Part shown: positions 25,967 to 34,556 of the stretch, one piece after another | Position numbering within the stretch: position 1 is the first letter of the stretch | How the letters are laid out: each line of letters starts with the position of its first letter | Assembly: GCA_003140235.1 (NCBI GenBank) | Contig: PLJN01000037.1 | Location: forward strand, 1 to 64,000 | DNA: 64,000 nt | Direction of reading: 5' to 3' | Source of the DNA: Acidobacteriaceae bacterium | GTDB lineage: Bacteria > Acidobacteriota > Terriglobia > Terriglobales > Acidobacteriaceae | Program-made: the position numbers and the translations under genes | The notes under the pieces: model-generated | The model's database searches: none | The model's input: the letters and a program-made list of their open reading frames with translations, nothing else | Told to the model about the DNA's origin: nothing

Positions 25967-26287
25967 TTAGGCGGATAGCTTTGCGCCCGCAGGCTGCACT
26001 TCGCTCCCAATCCGAGCGCCGATCCGGTCTTCCGCAACTTCCAGATCGTACGCAGTCTGAAGATTCAGCCAGAACCGGGGGGTTGTGTTGAAATACTGGC
26101 CCAAGCGGATGGCGGTGTCTGCTGTGATTGCCCGCCGCTCATGAATGACTTCTGCGATTCGGGTCGCTGACACCCGCAGTGCCGTCGCAAGACGGTGCGC
26201 CGTTAGCCCCAGCGGCTTCAAGTAATCTTCCCGCAGAATCTCGCCGGGATGGATCGGCGGCAATTTTTGAGACGCACGCTTTGTCAT
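25967..26287 (-). CDS. higA: HigA-type addiction-module antitoxin (XRE family), no visible partner
   Basis: 106 residues. IHPGEILREDYLKPLGLTA followed by an HTH (LATALRVSATRIAEVIHERR) and FWLNLQTAYDLE are hallmarks of HigA. HigA normally follows a small HigB RNase gene, but the 47 bp upstream and the adjoining membrane gene leave no room for one. It may be a solitary regulator or the remnant of a toxin-antitoxin locus. Confidence 0.85.
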   Translation of the reverse strand: MTKRASQKLPPIHPGEILREDYLKPLGLTAHRLATALRVSATRIAEVIHERRAITADTAIRLGQYFNTTPRFWLNLQTAYDLEVAEDRIGARIGSEVQPAGAKLSA

Positions 26288-26334
26288 GGCCCCTGCTTAA
26301 AGTAGCAGTCCGATACAGGTTATACCGATTAAGC

Positions 26335-26784
26335 TCACCTCGAATCGTGGCGCACGGCCAGCGCAATCGGCAGCCCCACTAGGAACATATGTCCGATCGG
26401 CCCAGTGACGAGCGTAGCCATGGTGAATTGACTTTTTGCCGCAGCCGAGAGCGGGACCACAACAAAATACATAAAAAGAAAAACTGCTTCTCCATAAAGC
26501 AGCCCGGCGAGAACCGCCCGCTCGGTCATGAAACCAAGCCAGCGGCTGGCAGTGTAATAGACTGCCGCCGCCGAAAAAGCGATGAAAAAATGCAACGCGA
26601 GGCCGAGGACAGCGATTGCCGTGCCACCCTGCATAGCCTTGGGGCCGAGCAGGCCGCTGGCAATATGACGCAGGATCATGACCGGCCTGGTTCCCATCAG
26701 GCCCCAGGCGATGAAGGCCTGAGTGATGTCCAGGACGCCGCAAGCCAGACCACCCCAGAAGATAGCAAGAAAAACTTTGGCCAT
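26335..26784 (-). CDS. Small integral membrane protein of unknown function
   Basis: 149 residues with about four membrane helices (VFLAIFWGGLACGVLDI, IAVLGLALHFFIAFSAAA, AGLLYGEAVFLFMYFVVVP, GPIGHMFLVGLPIALAV). ATG 26784 follows CGGGAGAATTCCTT, a good ribosome site, so the 23-residue upstream extension is rejected. Similar to unannotated small membrane proteins in many soil bacteria; no function known. Confidence 0.75.
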   Translation of the reverse strand: MAKVFLAIFWGGLACGVLDITQAFIAWGLMGTRPVMILRHIASGLLGPKAMQGGTAIAVLGLALHFFIAFSAAAVYYTASRWLGFMTERAVLAGLLYGEAVFLFMYFVVVPLSAAAKSQFTMATLVTGPIGHMFLVGLPIALAVRHDSR

Positions 26785-26849
26785 AAGGAATTCTCCCGTT
26801 CCCTCAGGGTGACTGATCCGCGCCCATCCGCGCAAATCTGCGGTAGGCA

Positions 26850-28547
26850 TCACGCATTTGTCTTCAGCAATTGCTCCGCGTGCTGGCGGGAAGTCTCGGT
26901 CAGCTTGGCGCCGCTCAACATGCGGGCAACTTCTTCTGTTCTCTGACTGGCATCGAGCAGGCGGACTTTGGTTCTGGTGCGGCCAGCAGACTCCAGTTTC
27001 TCGATCAGATAATGATGGTCTGCAAAAGATGCGATCTGGGGCAGGTGCGTCACGCAGAGCACCTGGTTGGCTTTGGCCAGGGACTTTAATTTCTGGCCAA
27101 CGGCTTCCGCCGCGCGTCCGCCGATACCGGAATCGATTTCATCAAAGACCAAAGTGCGCTGTATGCCAGCCTTTGCTTGTTTTCCAATCTCGATGGTCGC
27201 TTTGAGCGCCAGCATCACGCGGGAAAGTTCACCGCCGGAAGCAATCTGCTCCACTGGCTTCAGCGGCTCGCCGGGATTGGTGGAGATAAGATACGTCACG
27301 GTATCAAAGCCGGTGGCAGTCCAGTTGGCCGGACCGTCCGCCCCGGAGACTTCGATCTTGAAGTGCGACTTCATCGCCAACTGGTTGATCTCCGCTTCCA
27401 CCAGTTTTTGCAATTCCTTGGCAGCAGCGTAACGCCGCTTGGAGACCGCCTGCGCAGCAGCAAGATATGCAGCAGCGGCAACGGCGAACTGCTTCTGCAG
27501 ATCGCGCGTGATCTCTTCTCTGTTCTCGATCTCGTCGAGTTTGCGGGCGACGTCTTCACCGTACGAAATAATGTGATCGACCGTCTGCCCGTACTTGCGC
27601 TTCAAAAGGTCGAGCAGCGCCAGCCGGTCTTCAACCTGGGCCAGGCGTTCGGGAGAAGCATCAATGGCTTCAGCATAATCACGCGCGGTCGCGCTGACGT
27701 CTTCGATGGCGGCCTTCGCGCTTTGCAACGACGTGAGCGCTTCCTGAAACTTGGCATCAAAGCGCGCCAGCTCTTCCAGATGCTTGCGGGCCGCAGAAAG
27801 GTCAGCCAGCGCGGATGAGTCCGCTTCGTACAACAATTCGTAAGCGGCCATCGCTCCGGTGTAGAGTTTCTCTGCGTTGGCCAGGACGCGCTTCTCTGTT
27901 TCCAGCTTGAGATCTTCTCCCGGCTGGAGATTAGCGGATTCGATTTCTTTTTTCTGGAAGCTCCACAAGTCAACCATACGCAGCCGATCTTGCTCGTCGC
28001 GTTCTATCTCCGCCAGACGATCGCGGACCGCGGCCCAGGCAGCGTACTTTTCCGCGAGCGCTTGCAGGTTATTGGCGCCTGCAGCTTTATGCTGAGAGCA
28101 GAAGCTATCCAGAAGTTCCAGGCGGGCAGCCGCATCGAACGCCAGAATGGTTTCATTCTGCGCATGCACCGACGCCAGCGCGGGCGCAAGCTGCCGCAGC
28201 AGTCCGACTGTAGCTGGCTGGTTGTTCACAAACACGCGTCCCTTGCCGCCGCCGGCAATCTCGCGCTTCACGATGATGTGGTTGCCTTCCGGCTCGATAC
28301 CGTTGTCTTCTAGAATTCGCTTGAGCGCCGGCTCATCCGCTTCAAACACGCCGCTGACCATGGCTTTGTCTGCGCCGTGGCGAATCATTTCGGTGGAAGC
28401 CTTGTCGCCTAGAAGGAGCGACATGGCGTCAATCAGAATGGACTTGCCCGCGCCAGTTTCGCCGGTAAGCAGGTTCAGCCCCGGCGCAAACTCGACAGTG
28501 AGGCTGTCAATCACCGCATAGTTTTCGACTCGCAGCTCCAGCAGCAC
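26850..28547 (-). CDS. recN: DNA repair protein RecN
   Basis: About 565 residues of an SMC-like ATPase used in double-strand break repair. Walker A GETGAGKSILIDA at the N-terminus, long coiled-coil middle (about residues 150-370), ABC signature ASGGELSRVMLALK and Walker B VFDEIDSGIGG near the C-terminus. GTG 28547 follows CGAAAGG; TTG 28553 is the alternative. Single gene, convergent with nothing nearby. Confidence 0.95.
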   Translation of the reverse strand: MLLELRVENYAVIDSLTVEFAPGLNLLTGETGAGKSILIDAMSLLLGDKASTEMIRHGADKAMVSGVFEADEPALKRILEDNGIEPEGNHIIVKREIAGGGKGRVFVNNQPATVGLLRQLAPALASVHAQNETILAFDAAARLELLDSFCSQHKAAGANNLQALAEKYAAWAAVRDRLAEIERDEQDRLRMVDLWSFQKKEIESANLQPGEDLKLETEKRVLANAEKLYTGAMAAYELLYEADSSALADLSAARKHLEELARFDAKFQEALTSLQSAKAAIEDVSATARDYAEAIDASPERLAQVEDRLALLDLLKRKYGQTVDHIISYGEDVARKLDEIENREEITRDLQKQFAVAAAAYLAAAQAVSKRRYAAAKELQKLVEAEINQLAMKSHFKIEVSGADGPANWTATGFDTVTYLISTNPGEPLKPVEQIASGGELSRVMLALKATIEIGKQAKAGIQRTLVFDEIDSGIGGRAAEAVGQKLKSLAKANQVLCVTHLPQIASFADHHYLIEKLESAGRTRTKVRLLDASQRTEEVARMLSGAKLTETSRQHAEQLLKTNA

Positions 28548-28642
28548 CGGCAAAGCCTTTCGTTAGGAATTCAGCGCAGGATAGCACACCGCGCAGGCAT
28601 AAATTCCACAAGCCTGCCCGGCGCCGGCCCCCGACTTTTCAA

Positions 28643-28673
28643 TGTAGCACATAGATAACAATCTTGTGCTACA
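28643..28673. promoter_or_regulatory. Operator-like inverted repeat of the PIN toxin-antitoxin pair
   Basis: Perfect 8-bp inverted repeat TGTAGCAC (28643-28650) and GTGCTACA (28666-28673) with a 15-bp spacer, overlapping a -10-like TACAAT at 28670-28675 and ending 8 bp before the antitoxin ATG. Such placement is typical of autorepression by an antitoxin; binding is inference. Confidence 0.65.
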
Positions 28674-28681
28674 ATAATGTC

Positions 28682-28975
28682 ATGGCACAATCTGCAAAGA
28701 AGAAACCCGCTGCGTCCGCGCCTCGATCGACCCGGCTGCAAGACGTTTTGACGATCGCGGCCCAGAGCGGACTGCTGCGCGGGACCCGCACTAAAGTAGT
28801 CCGCGGACGCATGCCGGAAGCGCTGGTTGCCCGCGCCAAAGCGCGTACGGGCATCAAGTCGGATACCGGACTCATCCAGATGGCGCTGGCGAACCTCGCT
28901 GTTGCGGACGACTATGTAGATTGGTTGCTCTCCCAACGCGGCATGGTCCCCAAAGACCTGAATCTGGAGTTTTGA
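28682..28975 (+). CDS. Putative antitoxin of a PIN-domain module
   Basis: 97 residues, basic N-terminus with an Ala/Lys-rich segment, then TKVVRGRMPEALVARAKART and TGLIQMALANLAVADDYVDW, which resembles a ribbon-helix-helix-like DNA-binding antitoxin (strand MPEALVARAK then helix). It sits 16 bp ahead of a PIN-domain gene and has an inverted-repeat operator just upstream. ATG 28682 is chosen; an upstream ATG at 28664 would lie inside the operator. Confidence 0.65.
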   Translation: MAQSAKKKPAASAPRSTRLQDVLTIAAQSGLLRGTRTKVVRGRMPEALVARAKARTGIKSDTGLIQMALANLAVADDYVDWLLSQRGMVPKDLNLEF

Positions 28976-28991
28976 GCCAAGCCGGCACTTC

Positions 28992-29555
28992 ATGAACTCT
29001 GAGTTCAAAGACATTCTGCGCCGAATTAAGCCAGACAAGCGCCGCGAGCAATTGAGACCCCGGCCGAAATCACAGCTTCATTTCATTGGGCCGTCGTGGG
29101 AGAAACATGCCAAGCTTCTGTATGACACCACTGTGTACATCGACATACTGCAGGCACGCTTCCCAAGGGACGCCGAACTGGTCTTGCATGCCGCTGAGGC
29201 CTGGCACTCGACGGTGACCAGCGCAGAGTTGGCATTGCTCTGCGGACATCTTGATCCAGGCCATCCCGGAACGCGTGCGGTCGTAGAGCAAGTAGTTGCA
29301 ATCATCGGACGGAGGCCGGCCCATCGTACTCTCACACCGGACCGCCAAATATGGCTTGATGCAGGGGTACTGGCAGGCACGCTCAGCCGATTACAACAAT
29401 ATGGTCCGGCGGACAGGCGGCGTGTTCTGAATGACGCGCTTTTGTTTTCGACCGCACGCAAACACGGCCTCACTGTACTCACTCGCAACTTTGGCGATTT
29501 TGATCTGCTGCAGCAGATTGATCCCGTGGGACGCATTCTCTTTTACAGTATCTGA
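28992..29555 (+). CDS. PIN-domain toxin (predicted ribonuclease)
   Basis: 187 residues. PIN residues visible: LLYDTTVYIDIL (first Asp), TVTSAELALL (Glu), and LNDALLFSTARKHGLTVLTRNFGDFDLL (Asp in NDAL and NFGDFD). VapC-like endoribonuclease of a type II toxin-antitoxin pair. It has an N-terminal 40-residue basic extension (RRIKPDKRREQLRPRPKSQL) not found in minimal VapC. Target RNA unknown. Confidence 0.8.
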   Translation: MNSEFKDILRRIKPDKRREQLRPRPKSQLHFIGPSWEKHAKLLYDTTVYIDILQARFPRDAELVLHAAEAWHSTVTSAELALLCGHLDPGHPGTRAVVEQVVAIIGRRPAHRTLTPDRQIWLDAGVLAGTLSRLQQYGPADRRRVLNDALLFSTARKHGLTVLTRNFGDFDLLQQIDPVGRILFYSI

Positions 29556-29567
29556 CGCCGAACCAAT

Positions 29568-30323
29568 CTACCGCGCCTCCGCCCGCTTCGCGATGGCCCG
29601 CAGCCACTCCCGGCGAATCAGCGCGCTGCCTGGATAGATCACCCGCCAATAGGCAGCAAAGCGGCGGCGGGCTTTCGCGTTCGTGGCATAGACACGCGTC
29701 TCGGTCGTGACGATGCATTCGCCTGGCCCGGCGTCTTCCACCAGAAAGTTGATTGTCGCCACTGCGAATCCGGGTTGGGTCAATAACAACTTGAAGCGCT
29801 CCGATGTGCGCTCGCCCGTGGGCTTCCACCCTCTTGGAGAACCCACCAGCGAACCCAGCACAAGCTCGTGGTTTGGCTCTTCAGCCAGAACAAGAAATGA
29901 CGTTCGTGCAGCCACATCAAGAATCGGCTTCTGCTCGGGCATGTTCAAGATGCTCTCCGGCCCACTCCGGCCGAAGCGGCGAACCCATACCAGCGTGCGG
30001 AAGAAATGGATCTCATCCGCCGTCACCAGCTTGATCGCACGATAAGCTTGCTCCTTTGATGCCTTGACGCGGATGGAGTGAAATTCGCTGAACTGGTACA
30101 CCGGCATGAACTGGTCAAGTTGCGTGCGCGGCGCGGCAACGCGCATGTCGCTCGCGGGAAGCAGCGCGCCAATCACGGCGACTACGAGTCCAGCGAGCAC
30201 CACAATGAGACCTTGGCGTCGAGTATGAATCGCAAGAAAGACCAGCGGCTTCGTCACCGAGATCACGCCGACAAAAGCGGCGATCAGTCCGAGATACACC
30301 ACGACCACACTCAACATGCGCAC
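29568..30323 (-). CDS. Membrane-anchored protein of unknown function with SRPBCC-like domain
   Basis: 251 residues. Two N-terminal membrane helices (LSVVVVYLGLIAAFVGVISV and GLIVVLAGLVVAVIGALL), then a soluble domain with SIRVKASKEQAYRAIKLVTADE and an ETRVY strand near the end, a pattern reminiscent of the polyketide-cyclase/SRPBCC fold. The fold call is tentative. Convergent with the PIN toxin and divergent from tolQ. Confidence 0.55.
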   Translation of the reverse strand: MRMLSVVVVYLGLIAAFVGVISVTKPLVFLAIHTRRQGLIVVLAGLVVAVIGALLPASDMRVAAPRTQLDQFMPVYQFSEFHSIRVKASKEQAYRAIKLVTADEIHFFRTLVWVRRFGRSGPESILNMPEQKPILDVAARTSFLVLAEEPNHELVLGSLVGSPRGWKPTGERTSERFKLLLTQPGFAVATINFLVEDAGPGECIVTTETRVYATNAKARRRFAAYWRVIYPGSALIRREWLRAIAKRAEAR

Positions 30324-30422
30324 TATCGTACTCCCTCAATCTCCTGCTTCGCCCGCCCGTTGACGCCACAACTCCATGATGTTACGGTCAAAGAGTGAAC
30401 TGAACAGAGGCGCTGACTTGCA

Positions 30423-31115
30423 ATGATGATAATGATAAAGACATCTTTGGTTGGCTCTTTCATTGGCGGGGAGATCGTATCCCTGATTCGCGAAACCGGG
30501 CCAGTGGCCCAGGCCGTTCTGGTGATTCTTCTGTTTTTCAGCGTTCTCTCCTGGTCCATTATTCTTTCCAAATGGTCATCGCTACGCCGGGCGCGGGTGC
30601 AGAGCGCGCGCTTCTTGCGTGCATTCCGCAAAGCGCAGCGCCTTCAGGACGTGGCCGCGGTCTCGGAGCAATTCAATCCCAGCCCGCTGGTGCCTGTGTT
30701 TGAGAACGGCTACAACGAACTCAAGCGACAGGGGACGCGCAACATTACCGCCGTACACCGCGCCACGCAGATCGCCGCTTCCGAAGAGTTGACGCGCCTG
30801 GAACGCCGCCTGACTTGGCTGGCGACCACGGGCGCGATCACGCCGTTCATTGGGCTATTTGGGACAGTCTGGGGCATCATTGACGCTTTTCACGGACTGG
30901 GCAATGCCGGCGCTGCCACTCTCCGCGCAGTCGCTCCGGGAATTTCTGAAGCGCTCATCACCACGGCTGCCGGATTGTTCGCGGCCATCCCGGCGGTGAT
31001 TGCGTATAACCAGTTCACGCAGCGCATGCGCGAGTTTGCCGCGCGCATGGATGACTTCTCCCTGGAACTGTTGAACATGATTGAGCGAGGCGGCCCAGGC
31101 ACGGAGGGGCGCTGA
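30423..31115 (+). CDS. tolQ: MotA/TolQ/ExbB proton channel protein (TolQ)
   Basis: 230 residues, three membrane helices (AQAVLVILLFFSVLSWSIIL near residue 30, GAITPFIGLFGTVWGIIDAF near 140, AAGLFAAIPAVIAYNQF near 180). Inner-membrane part of the proton-driven Tol motor that keeps the outer membrane attached during division. The stop and the tolR ATG share one base (TGATG). First of a six-gene Tol-Pal operon. Confidence 0.92.
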   Translation: MMIMIKTSLVGSFIGGEIVSLIRETGPVAQAVLVILLFFSVLSWSIILSKWSSLRRARVQSARFLRAFRKAQRLQDVAAVSEQFNPSPLVPVFENGYNELKRQGTRNITAVHRATQIAASEELTRLERRLTWLATTGAITPFIGLFGTVWGIIDAFHGLGNAGAATLRAVAPGISEALITTAAGLFAAIPAVIAYNQFTQRMREFAARMDDFSLELLNMIERGGPGTEGR

Positions 31116-31537
31116 TGGCCTTTACCAACGCCCGCGGCCGCACGCAAACATCACTTTCTGAAATCAACATCACACCGTTGGTGGACGTGGTCTTGGTGCT
31201 GCTGATTATCTTTATGCTCACCGCGCCGGTGTTGCAGTCCGGGATTGAAGTCTCCGTTCCCAAGACCCGCACCGTCAAGGAGATCGCGGACGAGCGTTTG
31301 GTCATCACCATCAACAGCAAGCAGGAAGTGTTTCTGGGCAATGATCCGATTAACATCAATGACATTGCAAACCAGTTGCGACGGAAGATTCGCGATCCGA
31401 AGGGGCAGTCGATTTATGTCCGGGCCGATGAAAACGTTCCCTTTGGCGCGTTTGCAACGGTGATGGATGCCGTAAAGAGTACCGGCATCACGAACGTAAG
31501 TATCGTGACCCAGCCGATTCAGCAGGGCAAGAAATAG
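31115..31537 (+). CDS. tolR: ExbD/TolR biopolymer transport protein (TolR)
   Basis: 140 residues with one membrane helix (TPLVDVVLVLLIIFMLTAPVL, containing the channel Asp) after INITP, then a periplasmic domain with IYVRADENVPFG. Works with TolQ to couple proton flow to TolA movement. Confidence 0.92.
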   Translation: MAFTNARGRTQTSLSEINITPLVDVVLVLLIIFMLTAPVLQSGIEVSVPKTRTVKEIADERLVITINSKQEVFLGNDPININDIANQLRRKIRDPKGQSIYVRADENVPFGAFATVMDAVKSTGITNVSIVTQPIQQGKK

Positions 31538-31571
31538 AAAGCATTCGCCGGAAGGTTGACGGAAACTGAAG

Positions 31572-32354
31572 ATGATGCGCGCCGACATCTTCGAAGAAAG
31601 AGAAGGATGGACAGGGCCTGTGGCCATGTCCGTGGGCTTCCATCTGCTTTTGGCGGCGGTCATCTTTTTTGTTGGCTACCTGGGCTTTGCGTCCGGCACC
31701 AACTGGGGCGCAGATAGTGCTGGAGGCCCCACCGGTGACGCGATGAGCGCCACTCTTGTCAGCTCTGCCGGTGTTCCGCTGCCCCAGCCGCAGACGCCGA
31801 CAGAGAACATTGTCGCCACCGAAAATAAAGGCATCACACAGTCGGTCCCACAGGTGGCGATTGAAGACAAGAGCGTCGTCCCTATTCCCGACAAAGACGT
31901 GAAACACAGGATCGACAAAATTCCTTCACCGCCGGCGCATAACCGTCCACAACCCATCACCAATCCGCCGAACGTGATTGCCTACGGTGAAGGCGGACCG
32001 GTGAGCGGCCCTTACGGTGCGTTCTCGACCGCCCATATTAAAGGTGGATTTAATTTTCAGGGTGGCGGAGACTTCGGCAGCCGATATGGCTGGTACGTGC
32101 AGGTTGTGAACAATAAAGTATCGAACAACTGGTACACGGTGGAAATTGGCCCCAACGCTGTCGGGCATCGCGTGTATATTCTTTTTGACATTCAGCCGGA
32201 CGGCACACCCAGCAACGCCCGCATCGAACAGTCCAGTGGCATTCCCGCGCTGGACCAGTCGGCAGTCAGGGCAATCCAGCGCATTGATGGCTTTGGGCCC
32301 ACGCCCTCTCATGGCAGGGTTTCGGTAGAATTCTGGTTCGATTATCAGAGGTAA
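31572..32354 (+). CDS. TonB/TolA-like energy-transducing protein
   Basis: 260 residues. N-terminal membrane anchor (GPVAMSVGFHLLLAAVIFFV), a proline-rich central stretch, a Gly-rich linker, and a TonB-type C-terminal domain (VYILFDIQPDGTPSNARIEQ, then ALDQSAVRAIQ and FWFDYQR). In this operon it takes the place of TolA; by sequence it is closer to TonB, so either name could be used. Confidence 0.85.
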   Translation: MMRADIFEEREGWTGPVAMSVGFHLLLAAVIFFVGYLGFASGTNWGADSAGGPTGDAMSATLVSSAGVPLPQPQTPTENIVATENKGITQSVPQVAIEDKSVVPIPDKDVKHRIDKIPSPPAHNRPQPITNPPNVIAYGEGGPVSGPYGAFSTAHIKGGFNFQGGGDFGSRYGWYVQVVNNKVSNNWYTVEIGPNAVGHRVYILFDIQPDGTPSNARIEQSSGIPALDQSAVRAIQRIDGFGPTPSHGRVSVEFWFDYQR

Positions 32355-32362
32355 GCAGACCC

Positions 32363-33700
32363 ATGTTGAAAGCAGCTTGGAAAAACTCCACACTCTTATT
32401 GATATTGCTGGCCGCGTCACTGGCGCCAGCTTCGGCACAAGACTGGATTCGCACCGGCACCAATCGCGGCGCGCCCATCCGTTTGGCTGTCCCTGATTTC
32501 CGGTCCGCCAACGCTGAACCGCAGACTGCTCCACTCAACCAGGTGTTCAACCAGACACTGTGGACTGATCTGGACAACTCCGGCATTTTCGAAATGGTAT
32601 CCAAAAGCTTCTATCCCATGCTGATGCCGGGCCGGCCCACCGAAATGAATTTGGACGCATGGGGCAATCCTCCGCCCAACGCGGCCATGGTGGCCTTTGG
32701 AAATCTGGGCGTGAGCAATGGCCGAGTGGCTGTTCAGGGCTGGCTGTTTGATACCAAGAATTCGGCTTCGCCTCAGGTGCTGGGAAAGCAATACAACGAG
32801 GAAGCCAACGCGGACAATGCCCGACTGATCGCCCATCGCTTTGCCGATGAAATCATCTTCCGCCTCGGCGGAGGCATACCGGGCGTGGCCGAAACGAAGA
32901 TTTATTACATCAGCGCACGGGGCGGACACAAGGAAGTCTGGGCCATGGATTATGACGGCGCAGGCCAGCACCAGCTCACGCATCTGGGCTCGGTCGCCCT
33001 TTCGCCGCGGGTCTCGCCCGACAATTCCCGCGTGGCCTTCAGCGGGCTGGGCGCCAGTTCATGGCAGATCATGATGTACTCGCTCGATCTGGGCCGGCTG
33101 GTTACCTTCCGGCAGTTTGGCGGCAGCAATTATTCCCCTGCCTGGTCGTCCGACGGAACAAAAATTGCCCTGGCTTCTTCCATGGGTACGGGATCTTCAG
33201 AAATCTACATGGCAGACGCTTCCGGAGGAGAGCCCAAGCGCCTGACGGCCGGAAAGACAGATATTTCTCCGGTCTTCAATCCTAAGACCAATACCCAAAT
33301 TGCCTTCGTCAGCGGACGAGGCGGCCTGCCCCAGATTTACACCATGGATGTGGACGGCAGTAATTTGCAGAAAGTCACCGACCAGGGCTATGCGGTTTCG
33401 CCCTCGTGGTCGCCCAACGGGCTGTTGCTGGCCTTTGCCTGGACCCGCCATTATGGCCCCGGCCTCCCCGGCGGACAGGATATTTATCTTATGGATATCG
33501 CATCACGACAGTTTGTACAATTGACGCATGATGCCGGCAAGAATGACTTCCCCTCGTGGTCACCGGACGGGCGTCACATTGTTTTCCAGTCCACCCGCGC
33601 GGGCGGCGAACAGATCTGGACCATGCTGGCCGACGGAACGCACCAGCAGCAACTCACCCGTGAAGGCAGGAATTCGCAACCCAATTGGAGTTTTAAATAA
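32363..33700 (+). CDS. tolB: Tol-Pal system beta-propeller protein TolB
   Basis: 445 residues. Signal peptide (LLLILLAASLAPASAQ), N-terminal domain, then WD40-like PD40 repeats recognisable by YISARGG, FSGLG, PAWSSDG, PSWSPNG and PSWSPDGRHIVFQS. Periplasmic partner of Pal. It follows the TonB/TolA-like gene by 8 bp. Confidence 0.93.
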   Translation: MLKAAWKNSTLLLILLAASLAPASAQDWIRTGTNRGAPIRLAVPDFRSANAEPQTAPLNQVFNQTLWTDLDNSGIFEMVSKSFYPMLMPGRPTEMNLDAWGNPPPNAAMVAFGNLGVSNGRVAVQGWLFDTKNSASPQVLGKQYNEEANADNARLIAHRFADEIIFRLGGGIPGVAETKIYYISARGGHKEVWAMDYDGAGQHQLTHLGSVALSPRVSPDNSRVAFSGLGASSWQIMMYSLDLGRLVTFRQFGGSNYSPAWSSDGTKIALASSMGTGSSEIYMADASGGEPKRLTAGKTDISPVFNPKTNTQIAFVSGRGGLPQIYTMDVDGSNLQKVTDQGYAVSPSWSPNGLLLAFAWTRHYGPGLPGGQDIYLMDIASRQFVQLTHDAGKNDFPSWSPDGRHIVFQSTRAGGEQIWTMLADGTHQQQLTREGRNSQPNWSFK

Positions 33701-33765
33701 ATTTTTCTGGTTTCAAATTTAAGCTCAGGCGAGTACACTCGCATTGTTTTTTGGGAGGACATGAA

Positions 33766-34503
33766 GTGAACCACCGCACGAGAAACCTGACCCTCATCCT
33801 GATATCTTTGTTTTTTCTGGTGCTGATCACCGGCTGCGGCAAAAAGAAGGAGCCGCCTAGACCGCAAGAGCCACCGGAGATTAAATCCGTAACGGCTGCT
33901 CTGTCAGCCAGTCCCGCCTCGATTGAGCGCGGCCAATCCTCAACCCTGACCTGGAACACCGAGAATGCGGACCAAGTGACCCTGGACGGCCGGGCCGTGG
34001 ATGCCAATGGCTCCAGGAACGTTTCGCCCGCACGGACCACCACGTTCCACCTGGTCGCCATCGGTAAAGGCGGCACGCGGCAAGCTGACGCCACAGTTAC
34101 CGTGACCGAGCCGCCGACAGCCGACATAACGCCGCCGGCAATTACGCTCACCGACGAACAAATTTTTGCTCAAAACGTGACCGACATTTACTTCGACTAC
34201 GACCGATACGATCTGCGTCCACAGTCGCAGCAGGCGCTGGCCACGGCGGCGCGGGCCATCAGCCAGCACCCAAATTGGAGAGTTCGCATCGAAGGCAATT
34301 GCGACGACCGCGGGTCTACCGAGTACAACCTGACTCTGGGTGAAAACCGCGCCAGAGCGGCCAAGGACGCTTTGATCCAGGCCGGGGTCAGTGCCGACCG
34401 GCTCCAAACCATCAGCTATGGCAAGGAGAAGCCGGCTTGCACCGAAGCCACCGAGGATTGCTGGCAGCGGAACCGCCGCGACCACTTCGTATTGATCCAC
34501 TAG
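33766..34503 (+). CDS. pal: Peptidoglycan-associated lipoprotein Pal with an inserted Ig-like domain
   Basis: 245 residues from GTG 33766, which follows TTGGGAGGACATGAA; the upstream TTG lies in the ribosome site. Lipobox LITGC with Cys24. Residues about 45-120 (SASPASIERGQSSTLTWNTE, then ARTTTFHLVA and TVTVTE) form a bacterial Ig-like domain not present in standard Pal. The C-terminal OmpA domain has YFDYDRYDLRP, EGNCDDRGSTEYNLTLGENRA and NRRDHF, which binds diaminopimelate peptidoglycan. Confidence 0.9.
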   Translation: MNHRTRNLTLILISLFFLVLITGCGKKKEPPRPQEPPEIKSVTAALSASPASIERGQSSTLTWNTENADQVTLDGRAVDANGSRNVSPARTTTFHLVAIGKGGTRQADATVTVTEPPTADITPPAITLTDEQIFAQNVTDIYFDYDRYDLRPQSQQALATAARAISQHPNWRVRIEGNCDDRGSTEYNLTLGENRARAAKDALIQAGVSADRLQTISYGKEKPACTEATEDCWQRNRRDHFVLIH

Positions 34504-34556
34504 CAACTCACGCCGGACGGGCCAGGTCCCGTCCGGCGCAAAACGAGTCATACGCT

